Part shown: piece after piece, positions 1-7,872 of the stretch
How positions within the stretch are numbered: the first letter of the stretch is position 1
Layout: each line of letters opens with the position of its first letter
Assembly: GCA_040752515.1 (NCBI GenBank)
Contig: JBFMGQ010000008.1
Coordinates: 1-64,000 of the forward strand
Length of the DNA stretch: 64,000 nt
Direction of reading: 5' to 3'
From: Tenuifilum sp040752515
Lineage (GTDB): Bacteria; Bacteroidota; Bacteroidia; Bacteroidales; Tenuifilaceae
The notes under the pieces: generated by a model
Told to the model about the DNA's origin: nothing
Database searches by the model: none
The model's input: only the letters and a program-made list of their open reading frames with translations
Made by a program: the position numbers and the translations under genes

Positions 1-87
1 GGAATACTTCCCGCTGCTAAGTTCGGATAAAATTTTTAGTTTGAAGCCCTCGCTGTAGCGTTTTGTCACGTAATTATTTTTGTCCAT
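1..87 (-). CDS. IS3-family OrfA-type transposase, N-terminal fragment
   Basis: The minus strand from ATG at 85-87 is open to the left edge and encodes 29 residues beginning MDKNNYVTKRYSEGFKLKIL. Basic residues followed by 'FKLKILSEL' and 'GKYS' resemble the first helix of the helix-turn-helix DNA-binding domain of IS3/IS150 OrfA proteins. Such proteins bind the element's ends during transposition, normally together with an rve-domain OrfB made by frameshifting. Only the N-terminus is present, so intactness and catalytic parts cannot be judged. Confidence 0.6.
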   Translation of the reverse strand, partial: MDKNNYVTKRYSEGFKLKILSELSSGKYS

Positions 88-115
88 ACACATAAGTTTG
101 TGTAGACATTTTTCA
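1..115 (-). mobile_element. IS3-like insertion sequence, left end, partial
   Basis: The start of an element that continues beyond the left edge. It contains the first 29 codons of a transposase-like ORF on the minus strand and about 28 bp of leader. The likely tip is near 113-115, where the minus strand begins TGAAAAATG, a TGA-type terminus like those of IS3-family elements. Directly outside lies GGACGGGTCAACGAAC, part of an intergenic repeat seen elsewhere here (26975, 49143, 49371), so the element probably landed in repeat DNA. The family assignment is inferred; the second terminal repeat and target duplication are outside the window. Confidence 0.55.
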
Positions 116-171
116 GGACGGGTCAACGAACAACCGTCAACTATCAACGAACAACTTTAAACTAATTTTTC

Positions 172-179
172 TACCTTTG
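172..179 (+). promoter_or_regulatory. -7 promoter element of the YhbP-like gene
   Basis: TACCTTTG matches the Bacteroidota -7 consensus TAnnTTTG. It would start transcription around 183-186, just ahead of the ATGs at 189 and 198. No convincing TTG -33 element is seen at the usual distance. Confidence 0.4.
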
Positions 180-188
180 TTTGATTAA

Positions 189-644
189 ATGTATAACATG
201 GCCGAAAAACCCGATAGCAGAATTATTGAGTTTATCAACGAACATCACGTTCTTACGCTGGCTACCAGCTTTAACGAGGAGCCCTGGGTTGCTAACTGTT
301 TCTACGTTTACATGGAAGATGAAAACAGCTTGGTGTTTACCTCCGATTTCGACACCAAGCATATACAACAGGCAAGCCACAATATCTTTGTTGCTGGTAG
401 TATTGTGCTCGAAACCAGTATTATCGGAAAAATTCAGGGAATACAGTTTCAGGGAATAATCTCGCAACCCCAGGGAGAGCTGCATGAAAAAGCCAAAAAG
501 GCCTACCTTAAACGTTTTCCCATTGCCATGCTTATGGAAACCCACCTCTGGGTAGTTGACCTCACCTACATCAAAATGACCGATAACCGCTTAGGTTTTG
601 GCAAAAAGCTTATTTGGTCAAAAGATCTCTCGTTTCAAAAGTAA
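189..644 (+). CDS. YhbP/UPF0306-like pyridoxamine 5'-phosphate oxidase-fold protein
   Basis: A 151-residue protein of the split-barrel FMN-binding fold, close to E. coli YhbP (UPF0306). Seen in the sequence: an N-terminal helix then 'VLTLATSFNEEPWVANCFYV' (two strands of the barrel), 'GIQFQG' in the middle, and the C-terminal signature 'DNRLGFGKKLIW', which is characteristic of YhbP. The biochemical role of the family is unknown; flavin binding is expected from the fold only. The second ATG at 198 (MAEKP) is an alternative start and gives a more comfortable leader behind the -7 element at 172-179. An SDR gene follows 14 bp downstream and may be co-transcribed. Confidence 0.8.
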   Translation: MYNMAEKPDSRIIEFINEHHVLTLATSFNEEPWVANCFYVYMEDENSLVFTSDFDTKHIQQASHNIFVAGSIVLETSIIGKIQGIQFQGIISQPQGELHEKAKKAYLKRFPIAMLMETHLWVVDLTYIKMTDNRLGFGKKLIWSKDLSFQK

Positions 645-658
645 AATCATCAGAGCTT

Positions 659-1648
659 ATGATACTTGTAACCGGGGCAACCGGTCTGGTTGGTGCCCAT
701 TTGCTTTATGAGCTATGTGCCAGAGGACACAAAGTTAGAGCCACCCGAAGAGCAACCTCAAATACGCATTTTGTGGAATGGGTATTCTCACTTTACACTG
801 AAAACTCTTCGGAATTACTAAAATTGATTGAATGGGTTGACGCCGAGGTGTTGGATTACCAATCGTTACTCTATGCCACTAACGAGGTATCAATTGTTTT
901 CCATACTGCTGCAACGGTTTCGTTTAGCCCCTCGCAGGAGCAAAACATTCTTGCCACCAATGTCCGCGGAACCGCAAATGTAGTGGATGCCTGCCTTGAG
1001 AATGGGGTTAAAACAATTTGCCATGTAAGCTCCATTGCTGCCCTTGGCGACAGAAACAATAATGGAATTATTGATGAGGAGTGCAAGTGGCAAAAGAGCA
1101 AGGGGCAAAGCGCCTACGCTCGAAGTAAGTTTCTAGGCGAAAACGAGGTTTGGCGTGGCTATGAGCAGGGATTAAGAGTAATTGTTGTTAATCCATCGGT
1201 AATACTTGGCCCCGGGCGTTGGAATTCCGGTAGCGGACAACTATTCAATATGGTATCGAAAGGAATGCCCTTTTACACCAACGGCATAACCGGTTATGTT
1301 GATGTTCGCGATGTGGCAAAAGCCATGGTTTTTCTTACCCTCGACACCGAGGTTAACGGCCAACGTTTCATACTGAATTCGGAAAACCTTAGCTTCAAGG
1401 AGCTTTTCAGCCTGATTGCAGAAGTGTCCCATAAGAAAAAACCATTTATCAGAATACCTGAGACTCTAATTCATATCCTATACCCATTGATATTCATAGT
1501 GACGATGGGAAAGATATCAAAAGCCAACCTTAAATCAGCTTTCACAAAATCGTACTACTCATCCGATAAAATCAAAACCTTAGGTTTTACCTTCACACCC
1601 ATTGCGCAAACTATTCAACTCATGGCAAAGGCGAGGGATGAAAGGTAG
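659..1648 (+). CDS. NAD-dependent epimerase/dehydratase (extended SDR, dihydroflavonol-reductase-like)
   Basis: A 329-residue extended short-chain dehydrogenase. The Rossmann motif G6-A-T-G9-L-V-G12 lies at the very N-terminus, and the catalytic Y153-x3-K157 (YARSK) follows Ser124/125 of 'HVSSIAAL'. 'VVNPSVILGPG' is typical of the DFR/3-beta-HSD branch. I start at 659 (MILVTGATG) because the longer frame from 614 would overlap the upstream gene and add residues before the Rossmann strand. Substrate is unknown; sugar-nucleotide, sterol-like or aldehyde substrates are all possible. A hydrophobic stretch in the last third ('LIHILYPLIFIV') may touch the membrane. Confidence 0.85.
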   Translation: MILVTGATGLVGAHLLYELCARGHKVRATRRATSNTHFVEWVFSLYTENSSELLKLIEWVDAEVLDYQSLLYATNEVSIVFHTAATVSFSPSQEQNILATNVRGTANVVDACLENGVKTICHVSSIAALGDRNNNGIIDEECKWQKSKGQSAYARSKFLGENEVWRGYEQGLRVIVVNPSVILGPGRWNSGSGQLFNMVSKGMPFYTNGITGYVDVRDVAKAMVFLTLDTEVNGQRFILNSENLSFKELFSLIAEVSHKKKPFIRIPETLIHILYPLIFIVTMGKISKANLKSAFTKSYYSSDKIKTLGFTFTPIAQTIQLMAKARDER

Positions 1649-1881
1649 ATTATAGGAGGCGTAAATCATAATAAACCCACATTCGTCAACTGATTATTTC
1701 AATTGACAAATCTCGAATAAACCATCCAAAAAGCAAACGCTTAATCCCAACCCGCGTGCAAACTGAATACTTTACACCACACTCTTACCAAAGAAATTCG
1801 TAAAGCGGAGCAAGGTATTGAATGAATAACCAAAAAAACAAACCCCAAACATACTGCACACTGTACACTACACACTGTACA

Positions 1882-2712
1882 CTATTTCTCACCCCTCTTG
1901 TGTTTCCCGTTATCGACAGGGACAAATACTACAGGTTTTAGGTAGGAATAAATCAAAAATCCAACACCGGCAAAAATGAACGGCACGCTAAGCCACTGAC
2001 CCATGTTAAGCATCATGTGCTTTTCAAATTCAACCTGAGGTTCCTTTACATATTCAATGAGGAAGCGTGCACCAAAAAGCAATACCAGGAAGATGCCAAA
2101 AATGAACCCATTCCTTAGTTTGCCATCGGCTTTAACATAAAGCCAGTAAAGCAGGAAGAATATGGCAGCGTACGATAGGGCCTCGTAAAGCTGCGTGGGA
2201 TGTTTTGGAAGAACTTCTCCATTACGAGTAAAGATAAACCCCCAGGGTAAAGTGGTTTCAACACCGTAAATCTCTGAATTCATAAGATTTCCTAAACGAA
2301 TAAAGGCGCCACCAATGGCAACGGTAATTACAACCCTATCCATTACATAAACCATCGGTACTTTGTGCTTGCGAGCAAAAAGGTATAGGGCAATAAGAAT
2401 ACCAATGGCTGCACCATGGCTAGCCAATCCGCCATGCCAAATCTTTAAAATCTCAATTGGGTTACTAAGGTAGTAATCGGGCTCATAGAATAGGCAGTGG
2501 CCTAATCGGGCACCAATAACCGTGCCTACAATCATATACATGGTAAGTGAATCGAGGAAACCCTCGGGGAGGTGCTCACGTTTTACAAATCGGTTAAAAA
2601 TGATATATCCAACATAAAAGGCCAAAGCCCACATTAACCCGTAGTATCTTACTGAGAATGGGCCAATCCTGAATATCTCAGGATCGATATTCCAAGTTAT
2701 GTACGCAAGCAT
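1882..2712 (-). CDS. lgt: Prolipoprotein diacylglyceryl transferase
   Basis: A 276-residue inner-membrane enzyme that moves diacylglycerol from phosphatidylglycerol to the lipobox cysteine of prolipoproteins, the first step of lipoprotein maturation. About seven membrane segments are visible. Signature sequences are 'SVRYYGLMWALAF', 'HGGLASHGAAIG' and 'FIRLGNLMNSEIYG' (the Lgt signature). The ATG at 2712 (MLAYITWN) fits family N-termini; the frame extends to 2799, but the extra 29 residues are not family-like. The signal peptidase for the next step, lspA, is at 24856. Many lipoproteins in this window depend on this pathway. Confidence 0.95.
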   Translation of the reverse strand: MLAYITWNIDPEIFRIGPFSVRYYGLMWALAFYVGYIIFNRFVKREHLPEGFLDSLTMYMIVGTVIGARLGHCLFYEPDYYLSNPIEILKIWHGGLASHGAAIGILIALYLFARKHKVPMVYVMDRVVITVAIGGAFIRLGNLMNSEIYGVETTLPWGFIFTRNGEVLPKHPTQLYEALSYAAIFFLLYWLYVKADGKLRNGFIFGIFLVLLFGARFLIEYVKEPQVEFEKHMMLNMGQWLSVPFIFAGVGFLIYSYLKPVVFVPVDNGKHKRGEK

Positions 2713-3037
2713 AGTTCCAAAATTTTTGTAAATGTATATGAAAAAATTGTTTTGGCAGCAATCCGTACCATTATGTTGATGTAAAGCATAGGTTAACAAT
2801 CGTAGTTGATGGTTGATAGTTGTTTGTTGATGGTGAATTCAATAGAACACAAACTACAAAGATTAAGATGATATGCTCTGATACAACAGTTAACTAAACA
2901 CTAAAAACCAAACACTACACACCATATCGCCTGTGCACTGCACACTGAACACGGTACACTAAGAATGGGATCCTTCGACAAACTCAGGATGACAACTATA
3001 AAAACTCTTTTGATAAAAAAACTACGGTAAACTTGCT
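2713..3037. other. Intergenic gap with degenerate repeats between lgt and metK
   Basis: No gene is seen. The gap holds low-complexity AC-rich text such as 'ctgcacactgaacacggtac' (about 2934-2957) and, at 2969-2995, 'gatccttcgacaaactcagg', the inverse of the 'tgctgagctcagccgaagca' repeat found at 49143 and 49371. These look like members of a dispersed intergenic repeat family. Confidence 0.5.
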
Positions 3038-4306
3038 TTACAGGTTAAACTCCTTGCGGAGCACATCAACGTAATCAAGTTTTTCCCAGGTGAAAAATTC
3101 CACCTCCTTCTTGACAATTTTCTCGCCCTCGCAGTTGCCGTTAACAATGAACTCGACCTCGCGCTTGTAGTAATCGCGGCCAAAATGGCCGTAGGCAGCG
3201 GTTTCCTCAAAAATAGGATTCTTTAGGCCTAAACGTTTAACAATGGCACCAGGGCGTAAATCGAAAATTTTCATAACCTTTTCGGCAATTTGCCCGTCGG
3301 TGAGGTTAACATGCGAGGTGCCATAGGTGTTAACATAAAGCCCCACGGGTTCAGCAACGCCAATGGCGTAAGCCACTTGAATTAATACCTCGTCGGCAAT
3401 GCCAGCAGCCACCATGTTCTTGGCAATATGGCGAGCAGCGTATGCGCCGGAACGGTCAACCTTGCTGGAGTCCTTACCCGAAAAGGCACCGCCACCATGT
3501 GCCCCTTTTCCACCGTATGTATCAACAATGATTTTACGGCCGGTTAGGCCTGTATCGCCATGGGGGCCGCCAATAACAAATTTTCCGGTAGGGTTCACAT
3601 GAAGGATGTAATCGTCCTTAAATAGTTTTTGAACCCGCTCAGGGAATCGCGCCTTGGCACGAGGAATTAGGATATTTTGAACGTCTTCCTTGATCTTGTT
3701 AAGCATCCGAATATCATCGGGGTCAAACTCATCGTGTTGGGTCGATACCACAATGGTATGAATTCGCAAGGGTTGGTTATTATCGTCGTACTCAATGGTT
3801 ACCTGCGATTTGGCATCGGGACGGAGGTAGGTCATCACCTTTCCCTCCCTTCGAATTTTGGCAAGCTCCATGAGCAACACATGCGAAAGCACTAATGCCA
3901 GCGGCATATAATCGTCGGTTTCGCGGCAGGCATAGCCAAACATCATACCCTGGTCGCCCGCACCCTGCGATAGTTCATCGCCACGCTCAACGCCGCGGTT
4001 AATATCGGGCGACTGCTCGTGAATTGAGGAAATTACACCACACGATTCGGCATCGAATCTCAACTCGTGCTTGGTGTATCCTATTCGACGGATAACCCGT
4101 CGGGCAACCTCCTGAACATCAACATATGCATGGGTTTTAACCTCACCGCTTAGAACAACTAATCCGGTTGTGACCAGCGTTTCGCAGGCTACCTTTGAGT
4201 TAGGATCGCGACGAAGAAATTCATCGAGAAGAGCATCGGAAATTTGATCGGCTAGCTTATCGGGATGCCCTTCCGATACACTTTCCGAAGTAAATAAATA
4301 TCCCAT
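3038..4306 (-). CDS. metK: S-adenosylmethionine synthetase
   Basis: A 422-residue protein making SAM from methionine and ATP. Recognised by 'FTSESVSEGHPDKLADQISD' at the N-terminus, the ATP motif 'GAGDQGMMFGYA', and the glycine-rich P-loop-like 'GGKGAHGGGAFSGKD' followed by 'KVDRSGAYAARHIAKN'. It is longer than the E. coli enzyme (384 residues), as is usual in Bacteroidota. The gene stands alone behind its own promoter (4432-4462) and a SAM-II-type aptamer (4372-4421), so it should be repressed when SAM is abundant. Confidence 0.97.
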   Translation of the reverse strand: MGYLFTSESVSEGHPDKLADQISDALLDEFLRRDPNSKVACETLVTTGLVVLSGEVKTHAYVDVQEVARRVIRRIGYTKHELRFDAESCGVISSIHEQSPDINRGVERGDELSQGAGDQGMMFGYACRETDDYMPLALVLSHVLLMELAKIRREGKVMTYLRPDAKSQVTIEYDDNNQPLRIHTIVVSTQHDEFDPDDIRMLNKIKEDVQNILIPRAKARFPERVQKLFKDDYILHVNPTGKFVIGGPHGDTGLTGRKIIVDTYGGKGAHGGGAFSGKDSSKVDRSGAYAARHIAKNMVAAGIADEVLIQVAYAIGVAEPVGLYVNTYGTSHVNLTDGQIAEKVMKIFDLRPGAIVKRLGLKNPIFEETAAYGHFGRDYYKREVEFIVNGNCEGEKIVKKEVEFFTWEKLDYVDVLRKEFNL

Positions 4307-4371
4307 AGTATAAAATCTTTAAAAGTTAAACAAATATCTATGGGGAAGGTTTGAACGATTGCGCGAATAAT

Positions 4372-4421
4372 CGCTGTTTTAGCATTTATTACTGTGGTTG
4401 CAATCAGCCAAATCTTTCCAC
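4372..4421 (-). ncRNA. SAM-II-type riboswitch in the metK leader
   Basis: The minus-strand leader folds as an H-type pseudoknot of the SAM-II (SAM-alpha) kind. P1 is GTGG (4421-4418) with CCAC (4397-4394). Between them lie AAAGATTT, the strand GGCTG (4409-4405) and ATTGCAA (4404-4398). After P1 comes AGTAATAAATGCTAAAA, then CAGC (4376-4373), which pairs with GCTG to close the pseudoknot. GATTT, TTGCAA, ATAAATG and GCTAAAA match the SAM-II structural consensus as I remember it. About 65 nt separate it from the metK start, and a CGATT/AATCG hairpin (about 4374-4356) shares bases with its 3' end and may form the expression platform. Confidence 0.75.
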
Positions 4422-4431
4422 ATTCAGCCCA

Positions 4432-4462
4432 CAAATGTAAACGATTAACATGTATATAACAA
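4432..4462 (-). promoter_or_regulatory. metK promoter (TTG-N20-TACATTTG)
   Basis: On the minus strand, TTG (4462-4460) lies 20 nt before TACATTTG (4439-4432), a close match to the Bacteroidota -33/-7 consensus. Transcription would start near 4425, so the RNA begins almost exactly at the riboswitch and runs about 120 nt to the metK ATG. Confidence 0.65.
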
Positions 4463-4488
4463 CTTTCCGTCCAACTTATTGAAATGGG

Positions 4489-5493
4489 TTATGCCGATTG
4501 CCTGTGCTGAGTGAAGTAGAGGTAGGCCAACGATAGTAACCCAACAATAATTAAAAGAAGTGTTTGCGACTCATGCGAGATAACAGCAAAAATTAACCCA
4601 TTTTCGTAAGTAATGCCAAAAATGCCAAGGGCCGATGCGGTTACTATGTGGTAGGCCCCAAAGCCTCCCTGAACGGGAACGGTCATACCATAGGAGCCAA
4701 TTACCATAATGAAAAGGGCATCCCATGCGGTTAAGTGCGATGTAATTGGGGTTGACCAAAGTAAAGCCCAGGTCATTAGCCAGTAACAAGCCCAAATTAG
4801 AACCGAAAGCAGAACGAAACCCCAAACCTTTGGCGTTCTGTAAACGCTTTTCAAACCATCGATAACCCCTTGTATTGATTTTTTGATTTTACCGTTTAGC
4901 TTTTCGCCCAAAAAATCGCTCTTAAAAATAAAACGGATAAGAAGTAAAAAGGCAATGGCCATTACCAGCAGAATCACAATCTTGTAACCTTCAACATGAA
5001 TAGCCTTTTGCTCAATGGGCTGAACTATTTTGGTGTAGATATACTCACCAAAGGTATCTATCTGGATAAGAACAACTATAACCGTTGAGATTAAAAGCAT
5101 GGCCACATCGGCGGCGCGTTCAACCACCACTGTACCCACCAACGAGTCGAATCGGATTCTGGAACTCTTGCTAACGCTACCGCACTTAGCCACCTCCCCA
5201 AAACGAGGCAAAGCGAGGTTGGCCAAGTAACCAAACATTACTGCAGCAAACAGATTGCTGAATGGCGGTTTCTCGCCAAGGGGTTGCATCAGGAAACCCC
5301 AGCGAATAGCCCTGAGTGCATGGGCTACGAGGGCAAGTAAAAGCGATAACGCAATCCAGAAAAAGTTAACATCCCTAAAGCCTTGGGCTATATGGGTAAA
5401 ATTGACACTACGAAAAGCGTAATAGAGTAGAACAAGGGCAAGAGCAAAGAATACGGCAAAATTAAAAAGCCTTGATTTTACTATGCTTTTCAA
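4489..5493 (-). CDS. UPF0104/YbhN-like multipass membrane protein (lysylphosphatidylglycerol synthase TM family)
   Basis: A 334-residue membrane protein with roughly eight hydrophobic segments and the family pattern 'ALRAIRWGFLMQPLGE' and 'MFGYLANLALPRFGEVAKC'. It lacks the soluble C-terminal aminoacyl-transfer domain of full MprF, so it corresponds to the flippase-like part only. Substrate unknown; lipid or lipid-linked sugar movement is a family-level guess. It is the last gene of a run panC-panD-this gene, 17 bp after panD, an arrangement I believe is frequent in Bacteroidota, although no link to pantothenate is known. Confidence 0.8.
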   Translation of the reverse strand: MKSIVKSRLFNFAVFFALALVLLYYAFRSVNFTHIAQGFRDVNFFWIALSLLLALVAHALRAIRWGFLMQPLGEKPPFSNLFAAVMFGYLANLALPRFGEVAKCGSVSKSSRIRFDSLVGTVVVERAADVAMLLISTVIVVLIQIDTFGEYIYTKIVQPIEQKAIHVEGYKIVILLVMAIAFLLLIRFIFKSDFLGEKLNGKIKKSIQGVIDGLKSVYRTPKVWGFVLLSVLIWACYWLMTWALLWSTPITSHLTAWDALFIMVIGSYGMTVPVQGGFGAYHIVTASALGIFGITYENGLIFAVISHESQTLLLIIVGLLSLAYLYFTQHRQSA

Positions 5494-5510
5494 TGTAGTA
5501 GGATGATTTG

Positions 5511-5861
5511 TTATACAAGTTTATTGGTTGCAGTATCGGGGAAAATGACGGTAGGCTTGAACTTTTTAGCCTCCTCAAAATCCATGGTTGCATAGGAAAT
5601 GATAATTACCACATCGCCCACAACGCATTTACGGGCTGCTGGCCCATTAAGACAAACCTGCCCACTACCACGTTCACCTTTTATAACGTAGGTTTCAAGG
5701 CGTTCGCCGTTGTTTATATTGACAATCTGAACCTTCTCGTTTTCAATAATGTTTGCTGCATCCATAAGGTCCTCGTCAATGGTAATGCTACCAATATAGT
5801 TAAGGTTAGCCTCTGTGATAGTAACCCTGTGGATTTTCGACTTGCAAACTTCAATCATCAT
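5511..5861 (-). CDS. panD: Aspartate 1-decarboxylase proenzyme
   Basis: A 116-residue pyruvoyl enzyme giving beta-alanine from aspartate for pantothenate (CoA) synthesis. The self-cleavage site Gly24-Ser25 ('LNYIGS') aligns at the same residue number as in E. coli if the first of two adjacent Met codons is used, and 'KIHRVTIT' and 'GERGSGQVCLNGPAAR' are family hallmarks. Ser25 becomes the pyruvoyl group. It lies 22 bp downstream of panC, so both beta-alanine supply and its condensation with pantoate are on one transcript. Confidence 0.96.
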   Translation of the reverse strand: MMIEVCKSKIHRVTITEANLNYIGSITIDEDLMDAANIIENEKVQIVNINNGERLETYVIKGERGSGQVCLNGPAARKCVVGDVVIIISYATMDFEEAKKFKPTVIFPDTATNKLV

Positions 5862-5883
5862 CGCCTTATACGGTTTTTTATGA

Positions 5884-6735
5884 CTATTTAAACATCATAT
5901 TATCAATAAGCCTGATATTGCCTGCCCAAACGGCTATACACCCAATGATTCCATTTGGGTGATCCCAACTCTCAACGGGTAAAAGAGTATCGGCATCGGC
6001 CAGCTCAAAGTACTCAACCTTAAGATTTGGGTCTGCGTTAACCTGATTTACCACCCATGCTATCATTTCTTTAACGGATAACTCATGGGTTTTGTTTCGT
6101 GCTTCGGCTAATGTTTTATGAATGAGAGGTGCACTTTTGCGATGCTCTGGTGTAAGCAACAGGTTCCGGCTGCTCATGGCTAACCCATCGGGTTCGCGGA
6201 CTATTGGGCAGCCAATTATCTCAATACCATAGCCAAGCAAGCGAACCATTGCCCTGATAATGGCCAACTGCTGGTAATCCTTTTGCCCAAAGTATGCGCG
6301 GTGCGGTGCAACTATATCGAAAAGCTTACTAACCACTTGGGCAACCCCGTTGAAGTGTCCCGGGCGAAATTTTCCCTCCATAACCTTATCGAGCATCCCA
6401 AAATCGAATACGCGGGTGTCGGGCTCAGGGTATATCTCTTGCTCGGTGGGCATAAAAACTATATCAACACCCGCAGCCTCAAGCATGGGAATATCCTTTT
6501 CGGGCATTCGGGGATAGTTTTTCAGGTCGTTCTTATCGTTAAACTGGGTAGGATTAACAAAAATGCTCACAACCGTGATATCGTTCTCGGCTACACAACG
6601 CTCTACGAGTGAGATATGTCCTTTGTGGAGAGCTCCCATGGTGGGAACAAATCCAATGCTCTTCCCCTCATCCTTAAAGTTCTGGATGATCTTTTTTAGG
6701 TCGGCTACCTTGTCAACAATCACACCCATAGGCAT
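5884..6735 (-). CDS. panC: Pantothenate synthetase
   Basis: A 283-residue enzyme joining pantoate and beta-alanine with ATP. Visible motifs are 'VPTMGALHKGHISLV' (HIGH-like nucleotide motif), 'FVNPTQFN', 'AYFGQKDYQQLAII' and 'REPDGLAMSSRN' (KMSKS-like). It is first in the panC-panD-UPF0104 run and divergent from the GT5-like gene at 7033, a layout known from many Bacteroidota. Confidence 0.97.
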   Translation of the reverse strand: MPMGVIVDKVADLKKIIQNFKDEGKSIGFVPTMGALHKGHISLVERCVAENDITVVSIFVNPTQFNDKNDLKNYPRMPEKDIPMLEAAGVDIVFMPTEQEIYPEPDTRVFDFGMLDKVMEGKFRPGHFNGVAQVVSKLFDIVAPHRAYFGQKDYQQLAIIRAMVRLLGYGIEIIGCPIVREPDGLAMSSRNLLLTPEHRKSAPLIHKTLAEARNKTHELSVKEMIAWVVNQVNADPNLKVEYFELADADTLLPVESWDHPNGIIGCIAVWAGNIRLIDNMMFK

Positions 6736-6940
6736 TTATCTTTTTCTATTGCGGTTCAATTGAACTTGCAAAGGTTGCAATTTTTTGAATAACATGTATG
6801 TTGATTTTTCCAATAATGCCATAAAACATAACAAGTAAGTGTGAATTTAAATTAAAAAACCGACCTACTAAATTGTAAAAAGAGATTGGCTATTGATAAT
6901 CAACCATATATCAAAATAATCTATATCCAAAAAAAAGTTG

Positions 6941-6948
6941 TAACTTTG
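6941..6948 (+). promoter_or_regulatory. -7 element ahead of the GT5-like gene
   Basis: TAACTTTG fits TAnnTTTG and lies 85 bp before the start codon at 7033 in the AT-rich divergent gap 6736-7032. No TTG at the proper distance upstream is seen, so the call is tentative. The rest of the gap shows only A/T tracts. Confidence 0.4.
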
Positions 6949-7032
6949 TAGCCTATTATATTTTTTAATAATTACGCCTTAGTGGTTGAAGTTTTAGCTA
7001 TTTAATCAAATTCGGCAAAAGAATAATCCAAA

Positions 7033-7872
7033 ATGAAAGAAAAAAAGGCGAAGATACTCTTTATCTCTCAGGAGATTTTCCCATACCTACCTGAGAGTGA
7101 GGTTTCGAAAATCAGTAGATTTTTACCTCAAGGGATCCAGGAAAAGGGGCGAGAGATAAGAACTTTTATGCCAAGGTATGGATGTGTAAATGAACGCCGA
7201 AACCAACTCCACGAGGTGATCCGACTCTCGGGGATGAACCTGATAATAAATGACATGGATCACCCCCTTATCATCAAGGTGGCATCAATTCAAAGTGCAC
7301 GAATGCAGGTTTACTTTATCGATAACGAGGATTACTTTCAAAGGAAATACACTTTAACCGACGAAAACGGTGAGGCTTTTGAAGATAACGACGAAAGAGC
7401 AATCTTTTTCAGTAAGGGAGTACTTGAAACTGTCAAAAAGTTACGCTGGTCGCCCGATTTAATTCATTGTCATGGCTGGTTTACCGCATTTGCCCCACTA
7501 ATGATCAAAAAAGCCTACGCCGATGATCCCCTATTTGCCCATTCAAAAGTGGTTTTTTCACTTTACAACGAGGGCTTCAGTAAGCCCATGAACGAAAATG
7601 TTCGGAAAAAAGTACTAATGGAAGGGATTTCCAAGAAAGACGTGGAGATTTTGCGTGAACCCACCTACGAAAACCTTCTAAAGCTTGCGGTAAACTTTTC
7701 CGATGGGATTGTTTTAGGCAGCCCTACAGTCAACGATCAAGTTCTTGAACATATAAATACAGCTAAAAAACCTTTGCTACCCTATCAGGATAGCGAAAAT
7801 TATATTGATATTTACGACGAATTTTATAACCAGATACTAAATGGCAATTCAAATGTTTCAAAGAAGAAGTAG
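7033..7872 (+). CDS. Short glycogen/starch synthase-like protein (GT5 N-terminal domain only)
   Basis: A 279-residue protein corresponding to the N-terminal Rossmann domain of GT5 glycogen synthases. It has 'ILFISQEIFPYL' at the N-terminus, 'RTFMPRYGCVNERRNQLHEV', 'FIDNEDYF', 'DLIHCHGWFTAFAPL' and 'VVFSLYNEGF'. The C-terminal ADP-glucose-binding domain is absent, about half the length of a full GlgA, so catalysis as a glycogen synthase is doubtful. Such short forms next to panC recur in Bacteroidota and are probably a distinct conserved protein rather than a fresh truncation. The DUF4270 gene overlaps its last 32 bases. Confidence 0.8.
   Translation: MKEKKAKILFISQEIFPYLPESEVSKISRFLPQGIQEKGREIRTFMPRYGCVNERRNQLHEVIRLSGMNLIINDMDHPLIIKVASIQSARMQVYFIDNEDYFQRKYTLTDENGEAFEDNDERAIFFSKGVLETVKKLRWSPDLIHCHGWFTAFAPLMIKKAYADDPLFAHSKVVFSLYNEGFSKPMNENVRKKVLMEGISKKDVEILREPTYENLLKLAVNFSDGIVLGSPTVNDQVLEHINTAKKPLLPYQDSENYIDIYDEFYNQILNGNSNVSKKK

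Noticed and set aside
171..545. 124-residue minus-strand ORF opposite the YhbP-like gene
   Set aside because: It is a shadow of the plus-strand gene, which has a clear family signature; the minus product has none.
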